64,000 nucleotides of DNA from Coenobita brevimanus (GCA_032717465.1 CM064657.1:22632468-22696467); one strand, 5' to 3'; positions 11,929 to 23,984 are shown, counted from the first letter of the stretch. Made by a program: numbers and translations. Notes: generated by a model not told the origin, from the sequence alone.

Positions 11929-12736
11929 TTACCCGGACATAAAAGTCCCTGAGAGCTTTGGGTGTCCAGCCGACATGTTCAGACAATTGGGACCATGGCC
12001 GCTGGGCTCTAACCTTGTTCAGGAAATAGGCCGTAACCCACAACCTGATCTAAAGTGTCTGCCTTGTACTGAATGGTCAAAGCTGCGTGCTGGCCTGTTC
12101 ACTCCCTACAAACCTCCAGCACCCAAGTAATACCGACGGTAACCCACAAATGGTGTCAAAACACCTGTACACATCCCCACCAAATGTCCAAAGTTGTGTG
12201 ACCACTGGAATTAGTCTTTCCAAACCGCCATCGCGCATGTAACACAGACTGCAAGCCACAAGTCAGGTAAAAACACCTATCTGCCTCGTGACAGAAGGGT
12301 GAAAAACCTGCCCATAGCCTTGCTTCTCCCTCCACCCTCCATACCCTCTCATGCTCCCCGCTTTTCTAGTCCATCCTCCCAGCTCCCCCCCTCACTTCCT
12401 CAGTCCCTCCCCTCATTCATGCTGAATGCTCTGACCCGTGAGTTTTAAAGTTTTTGGTGATGTATTTGAATACTGTTGGTCCTAGCAAAATTCTGTGAAA
12501 TCCACAAGAAAGCTTATGGAATTCTGCATCAAGAAATTTGCATAACTCTTGCAAGGTGCCGGCAAAATTTTGCACTAGGATGGTGGGAAATTATATAAAG
12601 GTAAGTTGTAGTCTTGAACAATAATTCTCACTGCATCAGTTTTCTGTTTTTTTATTAGCTTATAGTATAAACATCAGTGAAGATGTTGGTATACCATTCA
12701 TACCAGTACAGCTGTATAACCAATTTCCGGTGCATT

Positions 12737-13103
12737 AGTGGTAGGTGGTGGTGACTATCATCCACTCACTTCATGTAGTGCTGCCTACTTCTTCCTTAGC
12801 CTGTATCATTTGTTTTCCATGCCTGCCCTCCTCCCTTCCTATTTCTCCCATCTTTCCTGTCACTTCTTATTGCTTTCCTTTCCTTTACAGGTGGCTTTAC
12901 ATTGAGTGACAAGCCAAATGGTTTACTGTAAGCCAAGAAACCATTTACAACGCTTGGCGGTAACCATATAACCAAACCATACGTGCTCTCTACGTGTCAG
13001 CAAATGGGTTGGTGGAGGGTTAGTGCCCCTCCCTGTAAAACAAATAACTCAGTCAAATGGCCACCCCTTACAGGATTATGGGATCTAGCAATAGATAGAT
13101 AGA
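12737..13103 (+). mobile_element. SINE S1 ending in LINE A-like 3' tail
   Basis: It is inserted in TG1, and TG2 (near 18,350) has the empty site. The head is GTGGTAGGTGGTGGTGAC; the middle shares GAGTGACAAGCCAAATGGTTT with T-family SINEs. The body is GTGGGTTGGTGGAGGGTTAG followed by a 3' end like LINE A (GGCCACCCC, GGATTATGG, tail ATAGATAGATAG). It is closely related to S3 (23,985-24,356). There is no coding capacity. Confidence 0.8.
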
Positions 13104-13608
13104 CATTTGGCCGTGGATCCCTCCTTCCCCGGGAGCAGTTATCACTTGTGTCCCAGAAAGATAACTGATTTTCCAACTGTCTTCAGGTTTTTTGTGTATT
13201 ATTGTTGTTTATGCATTGCTTTCTTGGTGTTTAGCATTAATATGGATATTCCTATGTATTTTTTTTTTTTTTTTTTTTTTCCATAGTTTTCTTGGTGTTT
13301 AACATTACTTTGGACATTCCTATGTGTGATTTGATGTCTAAATTTGGAAGATTGACCTGAAAACTGTGCCAAAATTAGGAGGGGTACTGTACATACTGTA
13401 CAGGAGTGTATAGGTAAGGTGTTTTTTGATTCTCAGTGTTTTTTGCATGGTTTTCTTGGTGTTGAAAATTATTTAGGATATTTCTATGTGTGTTTTGATG
13501 TCTAAATATGCCTGAATGACTGGAAAACACTGCCAAAATAAGCATAGGTACTGTATAAATAGGTTAGGTATAGGTTGGAGATTGGGGGCATATTTTTCAT
13601 TATCCGGA

Positions 13609-13960
13609 TATCCTCTTCTGTCTTTCCTTCATTCTTTCCACTTCCTTCAGCCTGTGGGTGACCCTACACTGAGTGACAAGCCAGATGGTTTCCTGTGCAC
13701 CAGGAAACCATTTACTGTGCTGGGTGGTAACTATATAACCCAAATTTGGCGCCTGGTGGTTTAGTGGGTAATTATTGCTCTCCAGTCAGATTGAGCTGGT
13801 GAAGGTTTATATCCAAGGGGTGGTTGTGGTTGATTGCTCATGTAATGCCACTCAGGGATGAGTGAGGCTGTCACTCTCATCTTAAATGTCGGGACCAGCT
13901 GCCTAGCCCCAGGCTCCTACGCTCTTCATGGGGCAATGTAGGATTGGATGATGGATGGAT
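13609..13960 (+). mobile_element. tRNA-derived SINE T1
   Basis: An A-box-like TGGTTTAGTGGG (13,755-13,766) and a B-box-like GGTTTATATCC (13,804-13,814) give an RNA polymerase III promoter layout. The element ends in GGATGATGGATGGATG. It is inserted in TG1; TG2 lacks it near 19,100. Other copies are T2 (15,905-16,237) and T3 (31,441-31,770). Confidence 0.75.
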
Positions 13961-14147
13961 GCCACTACCCGGACATGCCTTTGGCTTTATTACATTGGAT
14001 AATTGAGGGACTACTGTATTCATTCTTCATTCCAATGTTAACATCTGTGAGTGTTTTTAAAGCATCAAGTGTGTGAGATGCCTTTCCATTGATGTTAATT
14101 GTGTGTTGAAAAAAGGTCATGTACTTTGTTCAAAGTACGGTACCTAG

Positions 14148-14266
14148 TAAGTACGTGTTTACTATGTGTCAGCAAGTGGGTTGGCAGAGTGTTAGTGTCC
14201 GTCCCTGTAAAACAATCAACTCAAAGTTGAATGGCCACACATTGCCGGATTAGGGTGTCTGGCTTA
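14148..14266 (+). repeat. SINE S2, 3' fragment
   Basis: It matches the S body (TATGTGTCAGCAAGTGGGTT, then CCCTGTAAAACAATCAACTC, GAATGGCCACAC and GGATTAGGGTGTCTGGC), more diverged than S1 and S3, with the tail eroded. The head is missing. Confidence 0.6.
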
Positions 14267-14692
14267 AATAGACCCGGTAAGTCCCGGAATTTAGGGATCT
14301 CTCCAGGGAGAGTAATTGGTTAAATAGGGAGACTTGAGGGTGTGTTTATTTCATATTCGGAATGATGAGGTGATGGATGGATGATATGGAGTGATGAAGG
14401 TAATGTTTGATTTGGTTTGTTAAGCAGCCATTCTGTTTTGTGTTAGCCATTGTTCAAGTGAATAAAAGTACTTTTGGAATTGGATTGCAGATTGCTGAGT
14501 TTCTGAGCATTGTGAACCTATTACAGTACTGGAGGAAAGGTTAACAAATGAAGGTGAAAGGATGAAACCCTATGGGACACCACTGGAGAATATTTTGAAT
14601 TTGGAACTTAGGTTTTTATCAGAGTATTTGGAACTTTCTGCCAGAGGTAAAGTTAGTCTGCCATTTTTTGTGGCTGTTTCTGTGTTTGTGTT

Positions 14693-14740
14693 TAACCCCT
14701 TCACCACGATGATGCTTATTATGTTGTCATAACCCTCCAG
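14693..14740. repeat. Possible TTAA element terminus
   Basis: The sequence TTAACCCCTTCACCACGATG resembles the other TTAA-element ends here. It also resembles the reverse complement of 63,890-63,932. No partner terminus could be paired nearby. Confidence 0.3.
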
Positions 14741-14821
14741 AGCACACATACCCTGACGCCCCTGTGTCGTCATATATCGGTGCAGCCAAAGGAGACAGCA
14801 GAGGGGTTCGTTTATTGTGCT

Positions 14822-15552
14822 ATAGTCTCACCAATCTAAAACCAAGGTTTGGGTGGAGTCCAGCCGGGGATTTCCCGGCGTACAGCGCTGCCTTGTTTCC
14901 TATACAGTACTCTGATTTGCTAGTGGCTGACCTGACACCGTTAGAGTTCGTCCGCTCACATCTCGCCACCTGGCCTGACATGACTTCACCCACTTCTGTG
15001 TGTGTGTGTGTGTGTGTGTGTAAAGACAAACTAATTTAAGTCATAAATATAATTTAAGTTATATATATAACAGAAAGTGAACAGTGGAAGCACGTGACAG
15101 AAGCTTAAATCTCCTTCTAATGGGCCAATTCCCAGTATGGGCCTGGATGTTGCCACTCGTGAGTGTTTTAACTTATTTATTTCTATTAAGAAAATAGCGT
15201 ATGTTCTACTGATTCCTTCAAATTATATTATAAACGTAATTGTTACATTACTTACCCAACTTAGAACTACCGTGAAAGTCAGTAAAAGTACCAACATTTT
15301 TTTCAGCACCACTGTAAAATATGTATGCCACGTTTCTTTATTGATGTACAAGAGCCATATGCATTACAAGTTTACCTTCCTTTGATATGCTAGAATACTT
15401 ACGTTTATATTGTATTAGTATGTGTGTATCTATCTGTGATGCCTATTACATATATAACAGAATCTACTCATCGCACTTTTAGGAAGTATGGCATGGCTGC
15501 ACCCAGCGCCAGACCCCACCCAAACCTTGGTTTTAGATTGGTGAGACTATAG
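14822..15552. repeat. Inverted repeat pair, ~44-bp arms
   Basis: Bases 14,822-14,865 (ATAGTCTCACCAATCTAAAA then CCAAGGTTTGGGTGGAG) are the near-perfect reverse complement of 15,510-15,552. About 640 bases separate the arms, including a (GT)n run at 14,997-15,020. They could be internal ends of an unrecognised DNA element. Confidence 0.7.
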
Positions 15553-15775
15553 GACCTTTCATATTGGCCAGTAAATGTTACTGAAGATAAAATAAGCTCC
15601 ACCCACTCCCCCCCCCCCAGCCAATCCCAGTATATATGGTATGGGAAGTCATGTTATCACTGGCATGCTGGAGAGTAACACTGCATGTAGCCACGATCTG
15701 TCTTGGCTGTGAATAATAGGAGACTGAGTTGTTGCTCCCTCCACAGTGAATTATGGCTGAATCTTGGGGAATCTC

Positions 15776-15900
15776 GCAATTCTTTGAGTGATGAGTATCA
15801 TTAATTGTTGCAATTCTCAGATATCAATGACTTGTCCAGTGAAGAACGAGAGAGTGATAAATTTGATGATATAGAAGAGAAAGAAGTCGATGGTGGCTGA
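15776..15900 (+). pseudogene. Acidic coding-like fragment, possibly transposase N-terminus
   Basis: The frame reads FSDINDLSSEERESDKFDDI then EEKEVDGG and a stop, an acidic stretch like the N-termini of piggyBac-type transposases. SINE T2 follows immediately, so it may have been broken by that insertion. Evidence is compositional only. Confidence 0.25.
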
Positions 15901-15904
15901 CATC

Positions 15905-16237
15905 TGATCATCATCATCATCATCATCATCATCCAGTCCTCAGTTGCCCCATGAGGAGCGAAGGAGCCTGGGGCCAGGCAAGTTGGTCCTGACATATAAG
16001 ATGAGAGTGACCAGCCTCACTCATCCCTGAGTGGCATTACATGAGTAATAAACTCCAACCACTCCATGGATATAAACCTTCTCCCTCTCAATCCAATTAG
16101 AGCACCGTAATTACCCACTAAATCACCAGGCGCCAAAATTTGGTTATATAGTTACCACCCAATGTAGTAAATGGTTTCCTGGTGTACAGGAAACCATTTA
16201 GCTTGTCACTTTGTGTAGAGTCACCCACAGGCAGAAC
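15905..16237 (-). mobile_element. tRNA-derived SINE T2
   Basis: Read on the reverse strand, it has A-box-like TGATTTAGTGGG (16,113-16,124) and B-box-like GGTTTATATCC (16,068-16,078). Its (GAT)n tail appears as ATCATCATC at 15,906-15,932. About 330 bases align with T1 and T3. Confidence 0.75.
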
Positions 16238-16794
16238 GCCTGATAAGCGACATATTTGGTGACTCGTCTCAGCCACATGCCTGAATTTACGAGTGATTTT
16301 TTTACCCCTTCTTGCCCCGGAGGGGCTTGGGGACGGGTCTGTCTGTCTGTCTCTGTCTGTTAACAACTTTACGCTAAAACTACTGGTGCAGTTTTGACTA
16401 AAATTACAGGGATGATGGGCTATGACCTTCTGATCACCTGATTAAATTTTGGGTTAAGGCTCAGGCTGTAGGTCAGGGGGGGGGGGTTCACCATAACTCC
16501 TTTCAAATTCGTCATCAACATGAAACCAAAACCTAAAGGTGCATCATTCAAATCTCCATCCTATAACATGCCTCATCACATGAGGGGGGTCACCCCCCAT
16601 GTAGCAGTAGGAGGGTCAGTGTCAGGTGGGTCAGGCCTAAAGTTTCAAATGGGCATAAAATTGTTAATTTTCACCCAGTTTATTTCAAATTTGAGATGTG
16701 ACATCTTTGACTAGATTTCCTATTGTGTTTATATGTCAGCACTAAAATGACTGCCGGGGGTGGGTTTACTGTGCTTTGGTACCGCTTCTTGTTT
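16238..16794. other. Unassigned spacer
   Basis: It contains a GTCTGTCTGTCT run near 16,338, a G10 run near 16,478 and a short ORF (16,520-16,714) with no recognisable motif, judged to be chance. Confidence 0.4.
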
Positions 16795-16990
16795 GGACCG
16801 AACGAGCAATTAGTGAATGTGAAATTGTGTCACTTTTGGACTCTTTCAAACCAATTTTTGATGCTGATGTGGTGAAGAAAATATGTGAGTGGGCAAATCA
16901 GATAAATTGTTCAATGAACACCCACAGATAAAGGGTAAAGTAAATAGCATTATTAGGCATCCATTTTCAGAAAGTGATATGGATGCCTAG
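16795..16990 (+). pseudogene. Possible piggyBac-type transposase fragment
   Basis: The frame reads SLLDSFKPIFDADVVKKICE then WANQI, resembling the opening of the piggyBac DDE domain (pattern F..IF...L...I...TN). Two stops follow. No catalytic aspartates are present. Given the many TTAA elements nearby this is plausible but weak. Confidence 0.35.
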
Positions 16991-17027
16991 ATGTGAGTTC
17001 AGAGGCAACATTTCTAATAAGTAAGTA

Positions 17028-18749
17028 CAGTAGTCTCTCATCCAAACGCTTAGTATCCGGACATGTTCATTGTCTGGATGCTCTATTAAACCATTATCTG
17101 AATTTACTCACTATTATCTGGACGTGAAAGTCCCCAAGAACTTCAGCTGGCCAGCAGACACGTTCAGACATTCAGTATTGTGGTCGCTGGGCTTGAGCCA
17201 TGAGTGGGAAGTAGTCTGTATTCCACAACCAGAACTAAAATGTCGCTCCGCCCCTGTACTGAATGGTCAAAGCCATGCAGTTGTCTGAACACAGCCAGCA
17301 AACCTCCAGCACCCGAGTGATAAGACTGTAACCTGCAAGCAGTGTCAAAACGTCCGTACACATCCCCATCGAATGTCCAATGTCACGCGGCCACTGGGCT
17401 AAGTCTTTCCCAGCCACCACCACTATTGAACACAGACCACAAACCACGAATACATGTTCAGTGATAGCGGCCGACCGTCTCTACCGAATGCCGAAAGTTC
17501 CCCGGTCATGGTGAGATGAGTTTCCGCATGGCCACTCGGCATCTAACAGACTGCAAACCACAAATGAATGTATGGTAAGAGCGCCCATCTGCCTGTTGAC
17601 AGAAGGGGGAGAATCCTGCTCACAGTCTTGCTTCTCCCTCCCTCCCGTCCCTCCTCCATACCCTCCCGGCTCCCCCCCTCAGTCCCTGCCGTCCTCCGTG
17701 GTGATAACACTGATTCGTGTTTTCAAAGTTTTTAGCGATTTGTTCGACTACTACTGCTCGTATCGAAATTCTGAAGTGACCATGAGAAAGCTCATGAAAT
17801 TTTGCATCTAGACATATACTTAACTTTTGGAAGGTGCTGGCAAAATTTTGCACTAGGATAGTGGGAAGTTATATGAAGGTTTTTTTTTTTTTTTTTTTTT
17901 TTTATGTGTCCGACTCTGGGCATAGGCTTCACAGCCTGCTATCAAGGCCCAGCAGTCCTCCTACATACCATACACCTCTACATGTCACCACTTCGGCGCT
18001 AACACCCACCGTCCATATTGAATAAATGCTAGGGCTGTCTCATACAGGACTGGTGTATTGGTATTAGCGGGGGTATTTTTACGACATGTCGGCGGGTCTT
18101 GTGGTAGATTAGTAAAGCCTGATTTAATGAAATTCAAATCCTTAAACTGTTCCCTGCCCCAGCCGGGATTCGAACCTGGGTCCGTAAGGACTGCAGGCCA
18201 CCTCTCTACCGATTGAGGGAAGTCTTACTCTTGAACACTTCACCACATTTCTGTACTTTTACTTTTCAGTTTTATTTGTTTTTATTAGCTTATAGTTTAA
18301 GCACCAGCGAAGATGATAGTATACCATTTATACCAATATAACCAATTTCTGATGGCATATTTGGCTGTGGAATTTGTTTTGAGCCCCAGGAGCAATCACT
18401 TGTCAAAGATAACTGATTTTCAAACTGTCTTCCAGTTTTTGTGGATTTTTGTTGGTTATGCATTGTTTTCTTGATGCTTTGCATTAATTTGGATAATCCT
18501 ATGTGTGTTTTGATGTCTCAGTATGTAAGAATGACCGGAAAACAGTGCCAACATTAGGAGGATTGCTGCACAGTACATACAATAGTGTATAGGTTGGGTT
18601 GTTTTTGGTTTTCATTGGTTCTTTTTCATGTTTTTCTTGGTGTTTAGCATTACTTTGGATATTCTGTGTGTGTTTTGATGTCTAAATATGGCAGATTGAC
18701 CTGAAAACAGTTCCAAAAATAGGAGGGGTACTGTACATACAGTAGTGCA

Positions 18750-18780
<31 letters not shown>

Positions 18781-19160
18781 GAAAATTATTTTGGAGAATC
18801 CTATGTATGTTTTGATTTCAATATGTGGCAGAATGACTGGAGAACACTGCCATAATAAGGAGGGGTAGTGTTTAGGTAGGGTGTTTTTTTGGTTTTCAGT
18901 GTTTTTTCTGCATGGTCTTCTAGGTGTTTAGCATTGTTTTGGTTATTCCTATGTGTATTTTGATGTCTAAATATGCCTGAATGACCAGAAAACACTGCCC
19001 AGTTAAGCATAGGTACTGTGCAAATAGGTTAGGTATAGGTTGGAGGTTTGGCATAGGTAGGGTCTGGGTATGGTAGGGGAATAGTGTTCATTATCCTGAT
19101 GTTGCCACTACCCAGATGTGCCTTTGGCTCAATTATGTCTGGATAAATGAGGGATTCCTG
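17028..19160. mobile_element. Tigger/pogo-like non-autonomous element TG2
   Basis: This is the second copy of TG1. The left end is CAGTAGTCTCTCATCC and the right end in reverse complement is CAGGAATCCCTCATTTATCC. TA flanks at 17,026-17,027 and 19,161-19,162. Alignment with TG1 covers 17,028-17,880, 18,225-18,700 and the right end. It lacks LINE A3, S1 and T1, and instead carries SINE V. A (GT)n run lies at about 18,753-18,780. Confidence 0.8.
17881..18222 (-). mobile_element. tRNA-derived SINE V with canonical B box
   Basis: The sense strand is minus. The head near 18,162-18,222 carries an A-box-like TCAATCGGTAGAG (18,204-18,216) and a perfect B box GGTTCGAATCC (18,166-18,176), followed by about 280 bases of body and an A tail seen as a T run at 17,880-17,903. 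TG1 lacks it, so it is an insertion into TG2. It is the only SINE here with an unmutated B box and a poly-A tail. Confidence 0.8.
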
Positions 19161-19223
19161 TACATGGAATTACTTTGTTTTTTGTATAATATTTCACCGC
19201 ACTGTATTATTTATGATAAAGCA

Positions 19224-19371
19224 GCATCATCATTGTCATAACCTCGTTTCCCACCCTAGGGCTGGGTGAGGAGTAGCAGCATCCAGACAGTCCAAATTTG
19301 CCCAATCCAGTGGGCCATGCTTCCATTCTCTCTCCATTCAAGCCCCCAGAATCCTGGCTGTATATGATAAA
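19224..19371. repeat. SINE-like repeat U1
   Basis: About 150 bases match U2 at 50,322-50,472, starting with a CATCATCAT run followed by CCTCGTTTCCCACC, then GAGGAGTAGCAG and CATTCAAGCCCCC. A simple-repeat end is typical of a SINE tail in antisense. The promoter boxes were not resolved. Confidence 0.6.
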
Positions 19372-19662
19372 CCTACTCAGAAATATCTTTCAGTTTATAT
19401 TATTTTTATTACAAACACAGGCAGTGCCAGATTCAGTGTTACACACATACACACATTGGTCTATACTCACACATTTACACAAACATATGAAACACCATAG
19501 CTATTTTCGTAAGATAGTTACTTTTAGTAGCTTTCCCCAGTGTTATGTGTGGCTGATAAAATTTCTTGTATTCATGTGAGTTATTAAGAGCATTTATCAT
19601 TTACTTGTAACATCGTGCTTAGCCCTTGTGTGAATAGAGAAGAGTTTTATAAATATTCACAC

Positions 19663-22600
19663 CATGGTGGTGGATTAGTGCCCCACCCGAAAAGAAAGAA
19701 CTAGCTAAACAATCAAACAAAGTGCCTCAGACCAGGACGGATCATACGTTGACATCCATGGAACGGACAAAGGACATTCTAAGGATGGAAACGTGCAACG
19801 TGAGAGGAGTGAATTATCAAGTGAAAGAGAGAGAGATTGTTCAGGTGCTTCAGGATGCAAGAGTGGATGTATGTGGATTGACTGAAAACAAATGGAAAGG
19901 TGAAAGGGTGAGAGAATGGGAGTATGGTTTAGGAATATATGCAGGAGTAAATGAGAATTAGAGGGCAAGAGAGGGAGTATGTCTGATGATAAGCAAGAAG
20001 TGGAAGGAGAATATAAGAGAGTATGGAACAGTGTGTGCAAGGATTGTATGGGTAAGGATGAAAGTAGGTATACGAGCTTGGGTGATTTTATGTGAGTATG
20101 CGTCGACAGAGAACCAAAGGGCAAGAGTGAAAGATGAGTTTTTGGCGAGTGTAGAAGAATGTATGGGTAAGTTTTAGAAGAGGGAGAGAGTGTTTTTGAT
20201 TGGAGACATGAATGGCAAAGTTGGAAATGTATGAGTGGATAGAGTGGTTGGTCACTGGGGTGTGCCAGCTGAAGTAGATGGGAATGATAGTGCTTTGGTG
20301 GACATCTGTGCTAGTAAGGGGTTGGCAATAGCCAACACCTTCTTCTGGCATAAGATGATCCACAGGTATACATGGAGAGTCACGAGGAGGATGGATGGTG
20401 AACTTGTTAAATGAAAGGCAATGATAGATTATGTGTGTGTAGATGAGTGAATGAGAAGACAAGTGTTGGGTGCAAGAGTGTAGAGAGGGTGGGGGAATGG
20501 AATCTTGGACCATCACTTAGTGATGGCCAAGGTAAGACTGCAAAGAAAATGGGTGAAGAGACAAAGGGGAAGGCAGGAGGAAACAGCTCCTGTGAAAAGA
20601 GTGGAGAAGTTGCAAGAGAGTGAGTAAATGGCAGAGTATAAGAGCATAGTGGGAGAAAGATTGGGAAGTTATGAGTTAGAGCAGATGGAAGGGGGGGAAG
20701 ACGTATGCAAAATATTCACAGAAGAGATAGGTGCAGCGTGTGAGGTGGTTTGTGGAGTGAGGAGAGATGCATGGGTGTGCAAGGGACAGCATGGTGGAAT
20801 GATGAGGTGAAACGAGCTGTGGAACAAAAGAAGAAGGCACATAATGACTGGCAAGCGAGTATAGGTAGGGGAGAAGATGAGAGAGAGAAGAGAGAGGTAT
20901 ATGTGAGCAGGAGAAGGGAGGTGAAGAGATTGGTGAAGAGGAGTAAGATGAGAGTGGATAACGAGTTGGGAGGAATCTGAAATGGAGGGAGAGTAAGAAA
21001 TTGTTTTGGAAGAAGGTAAAGAAAGTAAGACAGTGTGAAAGGGGTAATAGTAGGGGATTGAAAATGAGAATAATAGATTGTTGGTGAAGAAGAGAGAGAA
21101 AATGAGGAGATGGATGGAGCACTTTGAGGATTTGTTGAATGTAGAGAGTGACAGCAGTGCGAGTTAAGTGGTTGAGGAATGTCTGGGAGAAGAAGAGATG
21201 AGAGGAGGGAGGAAAAGTTCAGTGGGACGGAAGTAGTTGAAGCAATGAAGAAGATCAAGATGTGAAAGGCCCCAGGAATTGATGGAGTGTGTGGTGAAAT
21301 GCTGAAGTATGGGGGTGAGATTGTTGTGGAGTTGATATGGAAGTTGTGTAGATTGGCTTGGGAAGAGGGAAGGGTTCCAGGGGACTGAAAATCGGGTATA
21401 ATTGTTCCTTTATACAAAAGAAAAGGGGAGAGGGAAGTACAGTATGTGGTAACCATAAGAGTATTTGCCTTTTTAGTGTGATTGGAAAAATATATGGTAG
21501 AATACTCATTGACAGGGTTAGGCATATAGTAGAGAAGCTAGTTGGAGAAGAACAAGGGGAATTATGAGGGGAAATAGGTGTGTAGATCAGATATTTGTTC
21601 TAGGATGTCTAGTGGAGAAGTATCTAGAGAAGGGAAAGAAAGTGTATGCAGCCTTCATGGACTTGGAGAAAGCATATGACAGAGTAGATAGGCAAGGTAT
21701 GTGGAAGGTATTAAGAATATATCGAGTGGTTGGGAAATTGTTGAGTGCTGTGAAGAGAGTGTACAAGGGAGCTAGGGCTACGGTGCGAGTAGATAGTGAG
21801 CTGAGTGAGTTCTTTGATCTAAGTGTAGGACTGAAACAGGGATGTATGATGTCTCCATGGCTGTTTAATATATTCATGGATTGGGTTGTAATGGAGTTAG
21901 AAGGTTGGGCAGTGTATGTGGGGGTGGTTTTAATGAATGAGGGTGAAGTGTAGAAGATTCCAGTGTTGCTGTTTGCTGGTGATACAGTATTGTTGAGTGA
22001 AGATGAATGGGAGTTGCAAGGTTTAGTGAATGAATTTGAGACAGTGTGTAAGAAGAGGAATCTGAAAGTAGGGTAAACAAGAGTAAAGTTATGGTGTTTG
22101 AGAGGAATGAAGTCACAGAATGCACAGTGAGGTTGTATGGTGAGGATATGGAGAATGTGAGGGCATTCAAGTACTTGGGTAGTGTGATGAGTAAGGATGG
22201 AAGTTCTGGGGATGAAGCACTCGAAATGGTACAGCAGGGAAGGAAGGTTGTTGGTTCACTGAAAGCGGTGATGAGAAATAGGGAGGTGAGTATGGAGGTT
22301 AAGAAGTCACTGCATGATAGTATTGTGATCCCTACCCTGATGTATGGAAGCAAGGTGTGGACCTTGTTAGAGGGAAACAAGTCAAGAGTTAGGACAGTGG
22401 AAATGAGTTACCTGAGAGGAGCATGTGGAGTGACATGAAGGGACAGGTTGACAAATGAAGAAATGAACGAACGTTGTGGGGTGGATGTGGATGTGATTGA
22501 GAACATTAGGAGAAATACACAGAGGTAGTTTGGACATGTGGAGAGAATGGAGAATGAAAGACTGACTAAGAGGGTGTATATAGGTGAAGTGGAGGGAGGG

Positions 22601-22781
22601 AGAAGGAGGGGGAGACCAAGGGTGAGGTGGAGGGATGGAGTTGAGAGGTATATGAGGGAGGGGGGAGTGAGTTTGGGGGAGGGCAGTCAAATGGTGGGTG
22701 ACAGAGCGACTTGGAGGCATTTTGTCTGCGCCCACCCTTTGTGGGATTAGGGCATTGAAATGTTGATAGATAGATAGATAG
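19663..22781 (+). mobile_element. LINE A copy A4, near full length
   Basis: This is the longest LINE A copy: a 5' UTR-like lead, endonuclease, RT, C-terminal domain, short 3' UTR and a GATAGATAGATAGATAG tail at 22,765-22,781. No target duplication was found. The lead at 19,663-19,705 (GGTGGTGGATTAGTGCC) resembles the middle of S-family SINEs. Confidence 0.85.
19746..22750 (+). pseudogene. LINE A4 endonuclease plus reverse transcriptase, heavily broken
   Basis: AP-type endonuclease motifs appear in order: CNVRGVNYQ and GLTENKW (19,790-19,900), IGDMNGKVGN (about 20,200), IHRYTWRVT, AMIDYVCVDE (about 20,430) and DHHLVMAKV (about 20,510). A basic linker follows (VQGTAWWNDEVKRAVEQKKK, about 20,775). 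The RT then shows GKAPGIDGV-like residues (about 21,270), YDRVDRQGMWK motif A (about 21,675), CMMSPWLFNIFMD motif B and motif C as FAGDTVLLS at about 21,975, so the first catalytic aspartate is glycine. The C-terminal domain ends near 22,750. At least eight stops or indels. It shows the full domain plan: endonuclease, RT, C-terminal domain in one protein. Confidence 0.85.
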
Positions 22782-23984
22782 GAAAGAGCAATGGGCCTAC
22801 TGCGTGTTGTCACTTGCTGGAGTGTTGTATCTTGAGAAATTTACCAGTAAGAGTTTTCCATCAGTGTGACTTCTATGTAGTTCTCAGCCTTGCAGACGCG
22901 GAAGCTAATGTGCATATCAGTTCTAGAATCTTCCATATCCCTTAGTGTTGCCATTAGAGCTACCTTCCGTTATTTACCTGTGTCTATTTAAGCCTTATTA
23001 AAGAGTTTCTGTTACGCCTTTCGTGTTTCTGTGAGTTTATATAAAGGCCGGGCTGTCTGTTACCAACTTGAATTAGTGACTGAAGTTTAAACTGAGGACT
23101 TTGTATATATGATTTTTTGGTGAATATCTGCCACATGTGAGTTAATGTTTAGTAATTAAGAGTTTCATCACATGATCTACATATGTGGTTGTACTTAGTG
23201 ATATTACAAATATTTACTGTATAATAATTGCTAATTTTGAATTACTAGTTATTCCTGCCAGTGTCATCCATTTTATGCAAGTGTCAAGAGTTTGTATTTA
23301 AAATTTTATACATAGTTCCTGTTGTGCCTACCAGTGGTTTAGCAACCCATGGGCCAGTTTCAGTGTTCTAGTTTACCTTTATTATTAATGTTTGGAACTT
23401 TAAGATAATTTCTGCAAGTCTCAGTGTGACAATCCTGTTTGAATCTGTTTAATTTTGTTCTTGTAATTTGAAGTTAGTTTTAAGTAAATTAAGAATATTT
23501 AATTGTCTATTTCATTCCCTCTTTTTGACCATTGCTATTTGTTTAGACTTGTATTACTGTTTTCCCCCTTTTTGAGCTTACAACGTGGTGTGGTTAATCC
23601 CCTCGTTGACTCTACAGATTCCGTTGCGCACTTTACCGTGATCTTCACGCAGTCAGATAGACCTTTGGCCCTCACCGCATCGTAACACTTGGAAAAGCAG
23701 GGTGGGGGAAGAAGTGGGGGAAGCCTCGTACAGGGTACCGTGCGAGATTAGTCACCCTCGAGTTGAAGGGGTTAATCCTTATGCAGCATTGATATACTTT
23801 TACGTTTTATTCTTGCTGGCACCAGAAGATTTTTGGTGATGGGGTTAATGCAAGCCTTAGAGTAGACCCTTGCTATAATGGACCCAGTATAGCAGATGTC
23901 TGATTTACCATATGCCACGAAGCCCACAGAACCTCTCTGGCTGTCACAAACAGTGTCTGTTAAATAGGGTACAGTACGTGTTTT
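22782..23984. other. Unassigned; possible decayed repeat
   Basis: AT-rich. TATAAAGGCC lies at 23,040 and CATCGTAACACTTGG near 23,680. I considered a solo LTR (about 22,870-23,686) but saw no flanking duplication or terminal TG/CA proof. A Tigger-like terminus phrase lies near 23,878. Confidence 0.35.

Larger units (their letters stand above)
9860..14016. mobile_element. Tigger/pogo-like non-autonomous element TG1
   Basis: The left terminus is CAGTAATCCTTCATTTATC and the right terminus in reverse complement is CAGTAGTCCCTCAATTATCC. Both are flanked by TA (9,858-9,859; 14,017-14,018). TG2 at 17,028-19,160 is a second copy. Comparing the two shows that LINE A3, SINE S1 and SINE T1 are later insertions. 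No transposase remains. Membership in the Tigger/pogo group is inferred from the CAGTA(A/G)TCC termini and TA target. Confidence 0.8.

Noticed and set aside
18162..18222. tRNA gene
   Set aside because: A and B boxes are present, but there is no complete cloverleaf acceptor stem, and the sequence continues into a SINE body with a poly-A tail.
22870..23686. Solo LTR of a Gypsy-type retrotransposon
   Set aside because: There is a TATA-like box and TG/CA-like edges, but the flanks show no target duplication and no second LTR exists here.
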